Source of the DNA: Tenacibaculum skagerrakense
Lineage (GTDB): Bacteria; Bacteroidota; Bacteroidia; Flavobacteriales; Flavobacteriaceae
DNA: 64,000 bases
Assembly: GCF_004345825.1 (NCBI RefSeq)
Contig: NZ_SLXM01000010.1
Location: 1 to 64,000, forward strand
Direction of reading: 5' to 3'
Below, piece after piece: positions 34,716 to 42,894 of the stretch. The first letter of the stretch is position 1; each line of letters starts with the position of its first letter. Below the pieces are notes generated by a model. The model was not told where the DNA came from. It searched no databases and worked only from the letters and a program-made list of their open reading frames with translations. The position numbers and the translations under genes are program-made.

Positions 34716-35756
34716 ATGAAAGTTATAGCGATAATAGGAGCTAGACCTCAATTTATTAAACATTTTCCGTTTGAAAAAGCATGTGATGGTAAACTAGATT
34801 TAGTAACAATACATACAGGACAGCATTATGATGAAAATATGAGTGCTGTTTTTTTTGAGCAATTGGGGATGAAAAAACCCGATTATATGCTTAATGTAGG
34901 GAGTGGGAACCATGGAGCTCAAACGGCTAAAATGATGGTAGAAATTGAAGAGGTTTTACTTAAAGAAAAACCCAATGGAGTTGTTGTGTATGGTGATACT
35001 AATTCTACTTTAGCAGGTGCTTTAGTGGCTTCTAAAATTCATGTACCTGTATTTCATATAGAAGCTGGATTAAGGAGTTTTAATAAAAAAATGCCAGAAG
35101 AGATCAATAGAATTCTTACTGATCATGTATCGAACTGCCTTTTTACACCTTCTACTACAGCAACAAAAAATTTAGAAAAAGAAGGGATTTTTAAAAATGT
35201 CTTTGAGGTAGGGGATATTATGAAAGACTTGGTTTTTTATATTAAAGACAAAAATCTATTAATAGAAACTTCTGCTAAGAACAGCTATTATTATGCTACT
35301 ATCCACAGACCATATAATACAGATAAAAAGGAAAGGTTAAGTTATGTTTTAGGAGTTTTAAACAAGTTAAATGAGCCTGTAGTTATGTCGCTGCATCCAA
35401 GAACAAGAAACAATGCTAAATTATTTGGGTTGGATTTAGAAGCATATAAAAATATAAATTTCATTGAACCCCAATCATATATAGATAATTTGTCTTACTT
35501 AAATGATTCTAAAGGATTAATTACTGATAGTGGAGGAATGCAAAAAGAAGCCTATTGGCTTAAGAAAAAATGTGTTACCATAAGAACTGAAACAGAGTGG
35601 GTTGAAACTTTAAAGAATAATGGTAACGTATTACTTTTTGAAGATTTAAATAATTTGAATAAAGAAATTCAGAATCAATGTGAAATGTGGGATGTATTAC
35701 TGTATGGAAATGGTAATAGTTCTACTATGATTGTTGAGAAAATACTCAACTATTAA
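34716..35756 (+). CDS. UDP-N-acetylglucosamine 2-epimerase, non-hydrolysing (WbpI-like)
   Basis: The 346 residues have the GT-B-like epimerase fold: ARPQFIK near the N-terminus, HTGQHYDENMSAVFFEQL, VVYGDTNSTLAGALVA, HIEAGLRSF and the C-terminal DSGGMQKEAYWLKKKCVTIR with TEWVETL. The last block favours WbpI (epimerising diacetamido-uronic acids) over WecB, which has a different sequence there. With WbpB upstream this suggests UDP-ManNAc3NAcA or a related sugar as product. Substrate is inferred from this comparison. It is followed by a 97-base gap with a possible promoter. Confidence 0.82.
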   Translation: MKVIAIIGARPQFIKHFPFEKACDGKLDLVTIHTGQHYDENMSAVFFEQLGMKKPDYMLNVGSGNHGAQTAKMMVEIEEVLLKEKPNGVVVYGDTNSTLAGALVASKIHVPVFHIEAGLRSFNKKMPEEINRILTDHVSNCLFTPSTTATKNLEKEGIFKNVFEVGDIMKDLVFYIKDKNLLIETSAKNSYYYATIHRPYNTDKKERLSYVLGVLNKLNEPVVMSLHPRTRNNAKLFGLDLEAYKNINFIEPQSYIDNLSYLNDSKGLITDSGGMQKEAYWLKKKCVTIRTETEWVETLKNNGNVLLFEDLNNLNKEIQNQCEMWDVLLYGNGNSSTMIVEKILNY

Positions 35757-35824
35757 TTTAAGATGTACTTGTAAACAAAACATTAATAAAACGGAAAAAA
35801 ACTTTAGTTTATAGAATAACTTAA

Positions 35825-35832
35825 TATATTTG
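35825..35832 (+). promoter_or_regulatory. Putative internal promoter -7 element
   Basis: TATATTTG is a perfect TAnnTTTG in the 97-base gap before the nucleotidyltransferase gene, 21 bases from its start codon. Upstream, TTTA is present where a -33 TTTG would be, a partial match. It could drive the second part of the locus. Confidence 0.55.
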
Positions 35833-35853
35833 TTGCTTAAAAGAAAATAGATT

Positions 35854-36285
35854 ATGAAAGTAGGTATAACTTTTAGTGCGTTTGATTTACTTCATGCAGG
35901 ACATATAAAAATGCTTGAGGAGGCAAAACGCCAATGCGATTATCTAATCTGTGGCCTTCAAACTGATCCTTCCCAAGACAGACCAGATAAGAATAAACCC
36001 GTTCAATCTATTGTAGAAAGGTATATTCAATTGAAAGGCTGTAGGTACGTTGATGAGATTATACCTTACACTACAGAGCAAGATCTCGAAGATATTTTAC
36101 ATTCATTTAAAATTGACGTAAGAATTATTGGAGAGGAGTATGCTAATAAAAAATTTACCGGAAGAGATTATTGTGAAAAAAAAGGAATCAAATTATATTT
36201 TAACACAAGAGAACATAGATTTTCAAGTAGTGGATTACGAAAAGTAGTTCATGAAAAAGAAAGTTTAAAAGGTAAGGACAAATAA
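35854..36285 (+). CDS. Small cytidylyltransferase-fold protein (TagD/RfaE-like)
   Basis: Nucleotidyltransferase of the HxGH superfamily, 143 residues. The catalytic HAGH motif (residues 15-18) follows FSAFDLLHAGH, and the C-terminal region FSSSGLRKVV replaces the ISTT/SxxR signature of cytidylyltransferases. Relatives activate glycerol-3-phosphate (TagD) or heptose phosphates with CTP or ATP. The natural substrate here is unknown; no obvious kinase or transferase partner is next to it. It starts after a possible internal promoter and is followed four bases later by the UDP-glucose dehydrogenase gene. Confidence 0.75.
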   Translation: MKVGITFSAFDLLHAGHIKMLEEAKRQCDYLICGLQTDPSQDRPDKNKPVQSIVERYIQLKGCRYVDEIIPYTTEQDLEDILHSFKIDVRIIGEEYANKKFTGRDYCEKKGIKLYFNTREHRFSSSGLRKVVHEKESLKGKDK

Positions 36286-36289
36286 TTCT

Positions 36290-37612
36290 ATGAATATAAC
36301 TGTAATAGGGACAGGTTATGTTGGACTAGTTTCTGGAACATGTTTTTCAGAGATGGGTAATCGAGTGACTTGTGTTGATGTCGATAAAATTAAGATAGAT
36401 AATTTAAATAAAGGAATCATTCCTATTTTCGAACCTAGGTTAGAAGATATGGTTAAAAAAAATGTTTCTAAACAAAATTTATTTTTCTCTACTAATTTTG
36501 ATGCAGCTATTAAGAATGCTGATATTGCAATGATAGCTGTTGGGACTCCAATGGGAGAAGATGGTTCAGCCGATTTACAACATGTTTTAAATGTAGCTTC
36601 AGAAATAGGAAAGAGCATTAATAATCCAATATTAGTAGTAAATAAGTCTACGGTACCAGTTGGTACAGCTGATAAAGTAAGAGAGACTATTCAAAATGAA
36701 TTAGATCTTAGAGGTATGGCTGTAGAGTTTGATGTGGTTTCTAACCCTGAATTTTTAAAAGAGGGAGATGCTATCAATGATTTTATGAAGCCTGATAGAG
36801 TTGTTATTGGTTCAGATTCGGATTCTGCGTTTAAAAAAATGAAAGAATTATACAGTCCTTTCTTTAGAACACATGATCGTTTTATTACTATGGATGTTCG
36901 TTCAGCTGAAATGACTAAATATGCTGCAAACGCAATGCTAGCTACCAAAATTTCATTTATGAATGAAATTGCAAATATTTGTGAAAAAGTGGGTGCAGAT
37001 GTGAATAATGTAAGAATAGGAATAGGATCAGATAGTAGAATTGGATATAGTTTTATATATCCAGGAGTAGGTTATGGAGGGTCTTGTTTTCCAAAAGATT
37101 TAAAAGCGCTGCAAAAAATAGCGGTAGAGAATGATTATAATGCTCAGTTAATAAAGTCTGTTGATGAGGTGAATAACCGACAGAAATTAGCGATTGTAAA
37201 AAAGATTGTGAATGCTTTTGGTGAAGATCTTTCTGATAAAGTATTTGCGCTTTGGGGTCTTGCTTTTAAGCCAGGGACGGATGATATGAGAGAAGCCCCA
37301 TCAATTTATACAATTAAAGAATTATTAAAACGCGGAGCAAGGATAAAAGCATATGATCCTAAAGCTATGGATGAGTGCAAAAATTTTTACTTCAAAAATG
37401 AGTCAAGTATTGAATATGGTAACTCAAAATATGAAGTGTTAAAAGGTTCTGATGCACTGATTTTACTAACAGAATGGAAGGAATTTAGATCTCCAGATTT
37501 TGAAGAGATAAAAACGCAGTTAAATCAACCAATAATTTTTGATGGTAGAAATCAATATATCGCTTATGATATAGAAAGTAAAGGATTAGAGTATCATAGG
37601 ATAGGTAAATGA
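36290..37612 (+). CDS. ugd: UDP-glucose 6-dehydrogenase
   Basis: Oxidises UDP-glucose to UDP-glucuronic acid with two NAD+. The 440 residues have the NAD motif GTGYVGLVSG (7-16), the KSTVPVGTADKVRE block, SNPEFLKEGDAI, and the catalytic cysteine C266 in VGYGGSCFPKDLKAL, which marks the UDP-glucose branch. It differs from the two HexNAc dehydrogenases in the same locus in the active-site block (GGSCFPKD versus GGHCIGVD). It adds UDP-GlcA to the sugars available for the polysaccharide. Confidence 0.92.
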   Translation: MNITVIGTGYVGLVSGTCFSEMGNRVTCVDVDKIKIDNLNKGIIPIFEPRLEDMVKKNVSKQNLFFSTNFDAAIKNADIAMIAVGTPMGEDGSADLQHVLNVASEIGKSINNPILVVNKSTVPVGTADKVRETIQNELDLRGMAVEFDVVSNPEFLKEGDAINDFMKPDRVVIGSDSDSAFKKMKELYSPFFRTHDRFITMDVRSAEMTKYAANAMLATKISFMNEIANICEKVGADVNNVRIGIGSDSRIGYSFIYPGVGYGGSCFPKDLKALQKIAVENDYNAQLIKSVDEVNNRQKLAIVKKIVNAFGEDLSDKVFALWGLAFKPGTDDMREAPSIYTIKELLKRGARIKAYDPKAMDECKNFYFKNESSIEYGNSKYEVLKGSDALILLTEWKEFRSPDFEEIKTQLNQPIIFDGRNQYIAYDIESKGLEYHRIGK

Positions 37613-37631
37613 ATTAATAAGTAAATTATTA

Positions 37632-38621
37632 GTGGAAGAACAAAATAAACTTAGAAATAAAAAAATACTTATTACTGGAGGTGCTGGATTCATAGGGTAT
37701 AATCTTTGTGATAAGCTAATAGAAAAGGATAGCGAAGTTGTTTGTTTAGATAATTTTGCAACAGGAAAGAGAGAGAATATTCAGCATTTTCTTAGTAACG
37801 ATAAATTTACTTTAGTTGAAGGGGATATTAGAAGTTTGGAAGATTGTAAAAAGGCCGTAAAAGATGTAGACTATGTTTTACATCAAGCAGCTCTAGGATC
37901 TGTTCCTAGATCAATTAAAGATCCAATAACTTCTAACGATGTTAATATAGGTGGTTTCTTGAATATGTTAGTCGCTTCAAGAGATGTTGGAGTAAAAAGA
38001 TTTGTTTATGCTGCCAGTTCTTCTACTTATGGAGATTCAGAATCATTACCAAAAGTGGAAGATAAAATAGGGAAGCCTTTATCTCCTTATGCTATTACTA
38101 AATACGTCAATGAGTTATATGCTGATGTTTTTTCTAAAACATATGGATTAGAAACAATAGGATTGAGATACTTTAATGTATTTGGACGTAGACAAGATCC
38201 AAACGGAGCATATCCAGCTGTAATACCAAAATTTGTGAGCTTATTAATGAAAGGGGAAGCTCCTATTATAAATGGAGACGGAACATACTCAAGAGATTTT
38301 ACTTATATAGATAATGTTGTACAAGCTAATATCCTTTCTTTAGAAACAGAAGCTCTAAATTCAATAAATACAGTTTATAATGTAACTTATGGAGATAGAA
38401 ATACGTTATTGGATTTAGTTGCTTACTTAAAAGAACATCTTTCTGAATTTGATGAAAAAATAAGTCATATAATTCCAAAGCATGGGCCTAATAGGCAAGG
38501 AGATATTCCATATTCATTGTCAAGTATAGATAAAGCGAAAGAACTATTAAATTATAATCCACAGTTTTCTCTTCAATCAGGATTGAAAGAAGCGGTAAAG
38601 TGGTATTGGGAAAACTTATAA
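37632..38621 (+). CDS. UDP-N-acetylglucosamine C4-epimerase (TviC/WbpP-type SDR), copy 2
   Basis: Close paralogue of the epimerase at 31464: the central block from VDYVLHQAALGSVPRSIKDP through YAITKYVNELYADVFSKTYG is nearly identical, while both ends and the DNA codons differ. The 329 residues include GGAGFIG and the SSSTYGDS active site. The start is a GTG at 37632; no ATG is available before the NAD motif, so the exact start is uncertain. It is followed directly by a second C6-dehydrogenase copy. The purpose of the duplicate pair is unknown; separate substrate preference or a recombined cluster are both possible. Confidence 0.85.
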   Translation: MEEQNKLRNKKILITGGAGFIGYNLCDKLIEKDSEVVCLDNFATGKRENIQHFLSNDKFTLVEGDIRSLEDCKKAVKDVDYVLHQAALGSVPRSIKDPITSNDVNIGGFLNMLVASRDVGVKRFVYAASSSTYGDSESLPKVEDKIGKPLSPYAITKYVNELYADVFSKTYGLETIGLRYFNVFGRRQDPNGAYPAVIPKFVSLLMKGEAPIINGDGTYSRDFTYIDNVVQANILSLETEALNSINTVYNVTYGDRNTLLDLVAYLKEHLSEFDEKISHIIPKHGPNRQGDIPYSLSSIDKAKELLNYNPQFSLQSGLKEAVKWYWENL

Positions 38622-38623
38622 AA

Positions 38624-39907
38624 ATGAAACAAACAAAAATTGCAGTTATTGGTTTAGGCTATGTGGGGTTGCCATTAGCAAGGCTATTTGCAACTAAATA
38701 CCCTACAATAGGCTTTGATATTAATACTGAACGTGTAGCAGAATTAATTTCTGGTAAAGATACTACATTAGAAGTGGCTGACGATGTTTTACAATCGGTA
38801 TTAGTTGATAAACCCTCAAATTCTAACGGTTTATTTTGTTCTACTTCTATAGAGGATATTAAAGACTGTAATTATTACATTATAACAGTACCAACTCCTG
38901 TAGATAAAAATAATAGACCTGTATTAACCCCATTAGTTAAAGCTAGCGAAACAGTAGGGGCAGTGTTAAAACAAGATGATATTGTAGTATATGAATCAAC
39001 AGTATATCCTGGTGCTACAGAAGAGGAATGTGTTCCAGTTTTAGAAAAAGTTTCAGGTTTAGTTTTTAATAAAGATTTTTATGCAGGGTATTCTCCCGAG
39101 CGTATTAATCCAGGAGATAAAGAACATACTGTAGAGAAAATATTAAAAGTGACTTCCGGTTCTACAACTGAAATAGGAAAAAAAGTTGATGATTTATATA
39201 AATCAGTAATAACAGCCGGTACACATTTAGCTCCTACTATTAAAGTAGCAGAAGCAGCTAAAGTTATTGAAAACTCTCAAAGAGATATAAATATTGCTTT
39301 CGTTAATGAGTTAGCTAAAATATTTGGGCTAATGGATATTAATACTCACGATGTTTTAGCAGCTGCAGGTACCAAGTGGAATTTTTTACCATTTAAACCA
39401 GGTCTAGTTGGAGGGCACTGTATTGGAGTTGATCCTTATTATTTAGCTCAAAAAGCACAAGAGTATGGTTATCATCCAGAGATTATTTTAGCAGGTAGAA
39501 GACTAAATGATAGTATGGGAGATTATGTCGCTTCTGAGGTTATAAAGATGATGATAAAAAAAGATATTCATATAAGAAATGCTAAGGTTTTAGTATTAGG
39601 AATAACATTCAAAGAAAATTGCCCAGATGTAAGAAATACTAAGGTAGTCGATGTTATTTCATCATTAAAATCTTATGGGGTAAATGTAACTATTTATGAT
39701 CCATGGGCAAATGAGAAGGAGGTACATGAAGAATACAATTTAACTTCTACTAAATTAATGCCAACAGAAAAATTTGATTCTATAGTGGTAACAGTTGGTC
39801 ATAATGAGTTTAAATCATTAGATTATATGAAGTTAAAAAAAGAGAATACGGTAATTTATGATGTGAAAAACATCTTAGATGATAGCTTAAGAACAAAAAC
39901 ACTTTAG
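38624..39907 (+). CDS. UDP-N-acetylhexosamine C6-dehydrogenase (TviB/WbpO-type), copy 2
   Basis: Close paralogue of the dehydrogenase at 32457. The ATG at 38624 is taken as the start because it lies two bases after the stop of the epimerase gene and gives the same N-terminus (KIAVIGLGYVGLPLARLF) as the other copy; an upstream in-frame GTG would overlap the epimerase. The 427 residues carry the catalytic cysteine C266 in GGHCIGVDPYYLA. It differs from copy 1 mainly near residues 45-75 and in the last 100 residues. It is separated by 50 bases from the nonulosonate module. Confidence 0.88.
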   Translation: MKQTKIAVIGLGYVGLPLARLFATKYPTIGFDINTERVAELISGKDTTLEVADDVLQSVLVDKPSNSNGLFCSTSIEDIKDCNYYIITVPTPVDKNNRPVLTPLVKASETVGAVLKQDDIVVYESTVYPGATEEECVPVLEKVSGLVFNKDFYAGYSPERINPGDKEHTVEKILKVTSGSTTEIGKKVDDLYKSVITAGTHLAPTIKVAEAAKVIENSQRDINIAFVNELAKIFGLMDINTHDVLAAAGTKWNFLPFKPGLVGGHCIGVDPYYLAQKAQEYGYHPEIILAGRRLNDSMGDYVASEVIKMMIKKDIHIRNAKVLVLGITFKENCPDVRNTKVVDVISSLKSYGVNVTIYDPWANEKEVHEEYNLTSTKLMPTEKFDSIVVTVGHNEFKSLDYMKLKKENTVIYDVKNILDDSLRTKTL

Positions 39908-39957
39908 TATTATTTTTTGACGAATAAAAACTAACACACTTAATTCAAACAAGTATA

Positions 39958-41160
39958 ATGTTAAGTATAAACAATTTTATATCTAAATTCGTAACTAAAA
40001 GATTAGAGAGTATGTTTTTGGATGATATTGAAAATAACAAGACAATATTATCGGAAAGGATAAAAGATAAATCAGTATTAGTAATTGGTGGAGCAGGAAC
40101 AATAGGAAGTTCATTCATTAGTGCTCTTTTGCCTTTTGAACCAAAAAGTCTAGTAGTTGTTGATATCAATGAAAATGGTTTAACAGAACTTACTAGAGAT
40201 ATTAGAAGCACAGAAAAATTTAATGTTCCAGAGGATTATGTTACATATCCAATGGATTATGCTCAGCCAGTATTTTTTAAAATGTTTAAAAAAAGACGTG
40301 GATTTGACATAGTAGCAAATTTTTCAGCGCATAAGCATGTAAGGAGTGAAAAAGACTTATTTTCAGTTGAAGCTCTTATGAAAAATAATGTCCTAAACGC
40401 TAAGAAATTATTAGATATATTAGTAGAGTACCCACCAAAGCATTTTTTTTGTGTTTCAACTGACAAAGCAGCAAATCCAGTTAATATAATGGGAGGTAGT
40501 AAAAAGATAATGGAAGACTTAATTATGACTTATTCTTCGATATATCCAGTAACTACTGCAAGGTTTGCTAATGTTGCTTTTTCAAACGGATCCTTACCTC
40601 AGGGATTTTTAGAAAGAATTTCAAAGCATCAACCAATTTCAGCTCCTAATGATGTAACACGCTATTTTGTTTCACCTGAAGAAAGTGGGCAGATTTGTTT
40701 ATTAGCTTGTGTTTTAGGTAATACAGGTGAAATATATTTTCCTAAGCTAAAAGAAGAACAAGTTATGACTTTTTCGAATATGGCTGTTAAATTACTCGAA
40801 GAAAATGGGTATGAGATTGATTATTGTTCTTCTGATGCTGAAGCCATTAAAAAAGCTGCAGAAAAGTTTGATAAGAAATATCCAGTTCACTTTTCAGGAA
40901 GCAATACAACAGGAGAGAAGCCTTATGAAGAATTTTATACCGAGGATGAGAAAGTTTCATTAGATAGATATAAAGCTCTTGGTGTTGTGACAGATTTGAA
41001 TATTCGCAAAATGTCAGAAGTCAATGAACTGTTTCATTCATTAAAATCAGCATTTGATAATGAAAAAACAACAAAAGAAGATATTGTTAATATAATGAAA
41101 GGTTTTCTAATGAACTTCGATCATAAGGAGTTAGGAAAATCTTTAGATTCTAAAATGTAA
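39958..41160 (+). CDS. Nucleotide-sugar 4,6-dehydratase (CapD-like, LegB role)
   Basis: Removes water from UDP- or GDP-GlcNAc to give the 4-keto-6-deoxy sugar, the first step to 2,4-diamino-2,4,6-trideoxy sugars. The 400 residues have the NAD motif GGAGTIGSSFI near 43-53, ANFSAHKHVRSEKDLFS, and the CVSTDKAANPVNIMGGSKK block of CapD/FlaA1-type dehydratases, and lack the transmembrane N-terminus of full-size CapD. The C-terminus ends after a GEKPYEEFYTEDE segment. It overlaps by one base the aminotransferase gene that should use its product, giving a LegB-LegC pair. Confidence 0.83.
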   Translation: MLSINNFISKFVTKRLESMFLDDIENNKTILSERIKDKSVLVIGGAGTIGSSFISALLPFEPKSLVVVDINENGLTELTRDIRSTEKFNVPEDYVTYPMDYAQPVFFKMFKKRRGFDIVANFSAHKHVRSEKDLFSVEALMKNNVLNAKKLLDILVEYPPKHFFCVSTDKAANPVNIMGGSKKIMEDLIMTYSSIYPVTTARFANVAFSNGSLPQGFLERISKHQPISAPNDVTRYFVSPEESGQICLLACVLGNTGEIYFPKLKEEQVMTFSNMAVKLLEENGYEIDYCSSDAEAIKKAAEKFDKKYPVHFSGSNTTGEKPYEEFYTEDEKVSLDRYKALGVVTDLNIRKMSEVNELFHSLKSAFDNEKTTKEDIVNIMKGFLMNFDHKELGKSLDSKM

Positions 41161-42299
41161 TGTATCAAGAATTTATAAACTTCATAAGGAAAGAGTTTCG
41201 TACTAATGACTTTATTCCTTTACATGCTCCTGTTTTTGTTGGGAATGAAAAAAAATATTTAAATGAATGTATTGATTCAACTTTTGTTTCCAGTGTAGGC
41301 AAGTTTGTTGATTTATTTGAAAAAAAAGTTGCAGAATATACAAAGTCTAAACATGCTATTGTTTGTGTTAATGGTACTAACGCTCTTCATTTATCATTAC
41401 TAGTAGCAGGTGTAAAGTCAGGAGATGAAGTACTAACTCAACCGTTAACCTTTATTGCAACAACCAATGGTATTTTGTACTCAAATGCTATCCCAGTATT
41501 TATTGATGTAGATTTGGATACAATGGGATTATCTCCTTTAGCTTTAAAAGACTTCTTAGAGAAAAACACAGTACAAAGAAACGGAGAGTGTTATAATAAA
41601 GTTACAAATAACAGAATTAAGGCATGTATGCCAATGCATACATTTGGGCATGCTTGTAGAATAGATGAAATCGCTGAAATTTGTGAGGCTTACAATATTG
41701 AATTGGTGGAAGATGCTGCTGAAGGTATGGGAAGCTTTTATAAAGAAAAGCATTTAGGAACTTTTGGTAGAATTGCAGCTATTTCATTTAATGGAAATAA
41801 AATCATGACTACTGGAGGAGGTGGAATTATTTTGACAGATGATGATGAGTTAGCTACAAAAGCAAAACATTTATCCACTCAAGCAAAAGTACCACATCAG
41901 TGGGAATATGTTCACGATAATATTGGTTTCAATTATAGAATGCCAAATATAAACGCTGCTCTTGGGTTGGCTCAATTAGAGAAATTAGATTTTTTCCTTG
42001 AGAACAAAAGGGTATTAGGTGAATCCTATATGAATTTTTTTGAAAATAAAGAGGTGACTTTTTTTAAAGAAAGAGAAGAAGAGAGATGCAATTTTTGGTT
42101 AAATGCTATACTATTTAATAATAGAAATGAAAGAGATGCTTTTTTAAAAGAAAGTAATGAGGCAGGAGTCATGACTAGACCAATTTGGCAGCTTATGAAT
42201 AAGTTACCAATGTTCGAGAATAATTTTAAAGGACCACTTACTAATTCTGAGTGGTTGGAAGATAGAGTTGTTAATATACCTAGTAGTGTTAGGTTATAA
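41160..42299 (+). CDS. LegC-like nucleotide-sugar aminotransferase (DegT/DnrJ/EryC1)
   Basis: PLP-dependent 4-aminotransferase adding an amino group to the 4-keto-6-deoxy sugar. The 379 residues contain ALHLSLLVAGVKSGDEVLTQPLTFIAT, VEDAAEGMG (PLP-ring contact), and ISFNGNKIMTTGGGG with the predicted Schiff-base lysine K214. LegC-type enzymes share the long insertion seen near 130-155. The start codon overlaps the dehydratase stop. It is the only DegT-type aminotransferase in the locus, so the WbpB/WbpI branch lacks its own. Confidence 0.85.
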   Translation: MYQEFINFIRKEFRTNDFIPLHAPVFVGNEKKYLNECIDSTFVSSVGKFVDLFEKKVAEYTKSKHAIVCVNGTNALHLSLLVAGVKSGDEVLTQPLTFIATTNGILYSNAIPVFIDVDLDTMGLSPLALKDFLEKNTVQRNGECYNKVTNNRIKACMPMHTFGHACRIDEIAEICEAYNIELVEDAAEGMGSFYKEKHLGTFGRIAAISFNGNKIMTTGGGGIILTDDDELATKAKHLSTQAKVPHQWEYVHDNIGFNYRMPNINAALGLAQLEKLDFFLENKRVLGESYMNFFENKEVTFFKEREEERCNFWLNAILFNNRNERDAFLKESNEAGVMTRPIWQLMNKLPMFENNFKGPLTNSEWLEDRVVNIPSSVRL

Positions 42300-42309
42300 T
42301 AAGGTCTGA

Positions 42310-42894
42310 ATGGAAAAACCAGAATTAATACTAATAGGAGGAGGAGGGCACTGTATATCTGTAATAGATGTTGTAGAGTCAGAGAAGAAGTATTTTATAA
42401 AAGGAATTCTGGATGCATATACAGATCAAAAAGATGTTTTAGGCTATCCTGTACTAGGAGGTGATGATTTGATTGATAAATATGTTAACAAAAAAACTTT
42501 TTTCCTAATTACAGTAGGTCAGATAAAATCATATGAAGTTAGAAAAAAAATCTCAAAGAAAATATTAGCTTCTAATGCTCAATTAGCTACAGTTATTTCT
42601 CCTAGAGCTTATGTTTCTAAACACTCTTCAGTAGGAAAAGGAACAATAATTATGCATGATGCAATTATTGGAGCTGGTGCTAGTATAGGTGATAATTGTA
42701 TAATTAATACTAAAGCAAATATTGAACACGGTGTTTGTATTGGAGATTATTGCCATATTTCAACATGTGCTGTTGTTAATGGAGATTCTAAAGTTGAGTT
42801 TGGTACTTTTGTAGGGAGTAATGCAACAGTGTCGAATGGAATAATAATTAAACAAAACAGTATAATAAGTGCTGGAGAATTTATTAAAGGATGA
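42310..42894 (+). CDS. NeuD/LegH-type sugar N-acetyltransferase
   Basis: Left-handed beta-helix acetyltransferase, 194 residues. The N-terminal part (LILIGGGGHCISVIDV) is the Rossmann-like nucleotide-sugar binding lobe of the PglD/NeuD family; the C-terminal part has hexapeptide repeats (IGAGASIGDNCIINTKANIEHG) with the likely catalytic histidine in NIEHGVCIG. By position it should acetylate the 4-amino group made by the preceding aminotransferase. It overlaps the next gene by four bases (ATGA). Confidence 0.82.
   Translation: MEKPELILIGGGGHCISVIDVVESEKKYFIKGILDAYTDQKDVLGYPVLGGDDLIDKYVNKKTFFLITVGQIKSYEVRKKISKKILASNAQLATVISPRAYVSKHSSVGKGTIIMHDAIIGAGASIGDNCIINTKANIEHGVCIGDYCHISTCAVVNGDSKVEFGTFVGSNATVSNGIIIKQNSIISAGEFIKG

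Noticed and set aside
34716..35756. Ordinary WecB-type UDP-GlcNAc 2-epimerase.
   Set aside because: The C-terminal DSGGMQKEAYW and TEWVET blocks and the adjacency to a WbpB-like gene fit WbpI better, although a WecB-like activity cannot be excluded without an assay.
31464..39907. Phase variation by recombination between the two epimerase-dehydrogenase pairs.
   Set aside because: The proteins are similar but the DNA is scattered with synonymous differences, so long identical tracts needed for frequent recombination were not seen.
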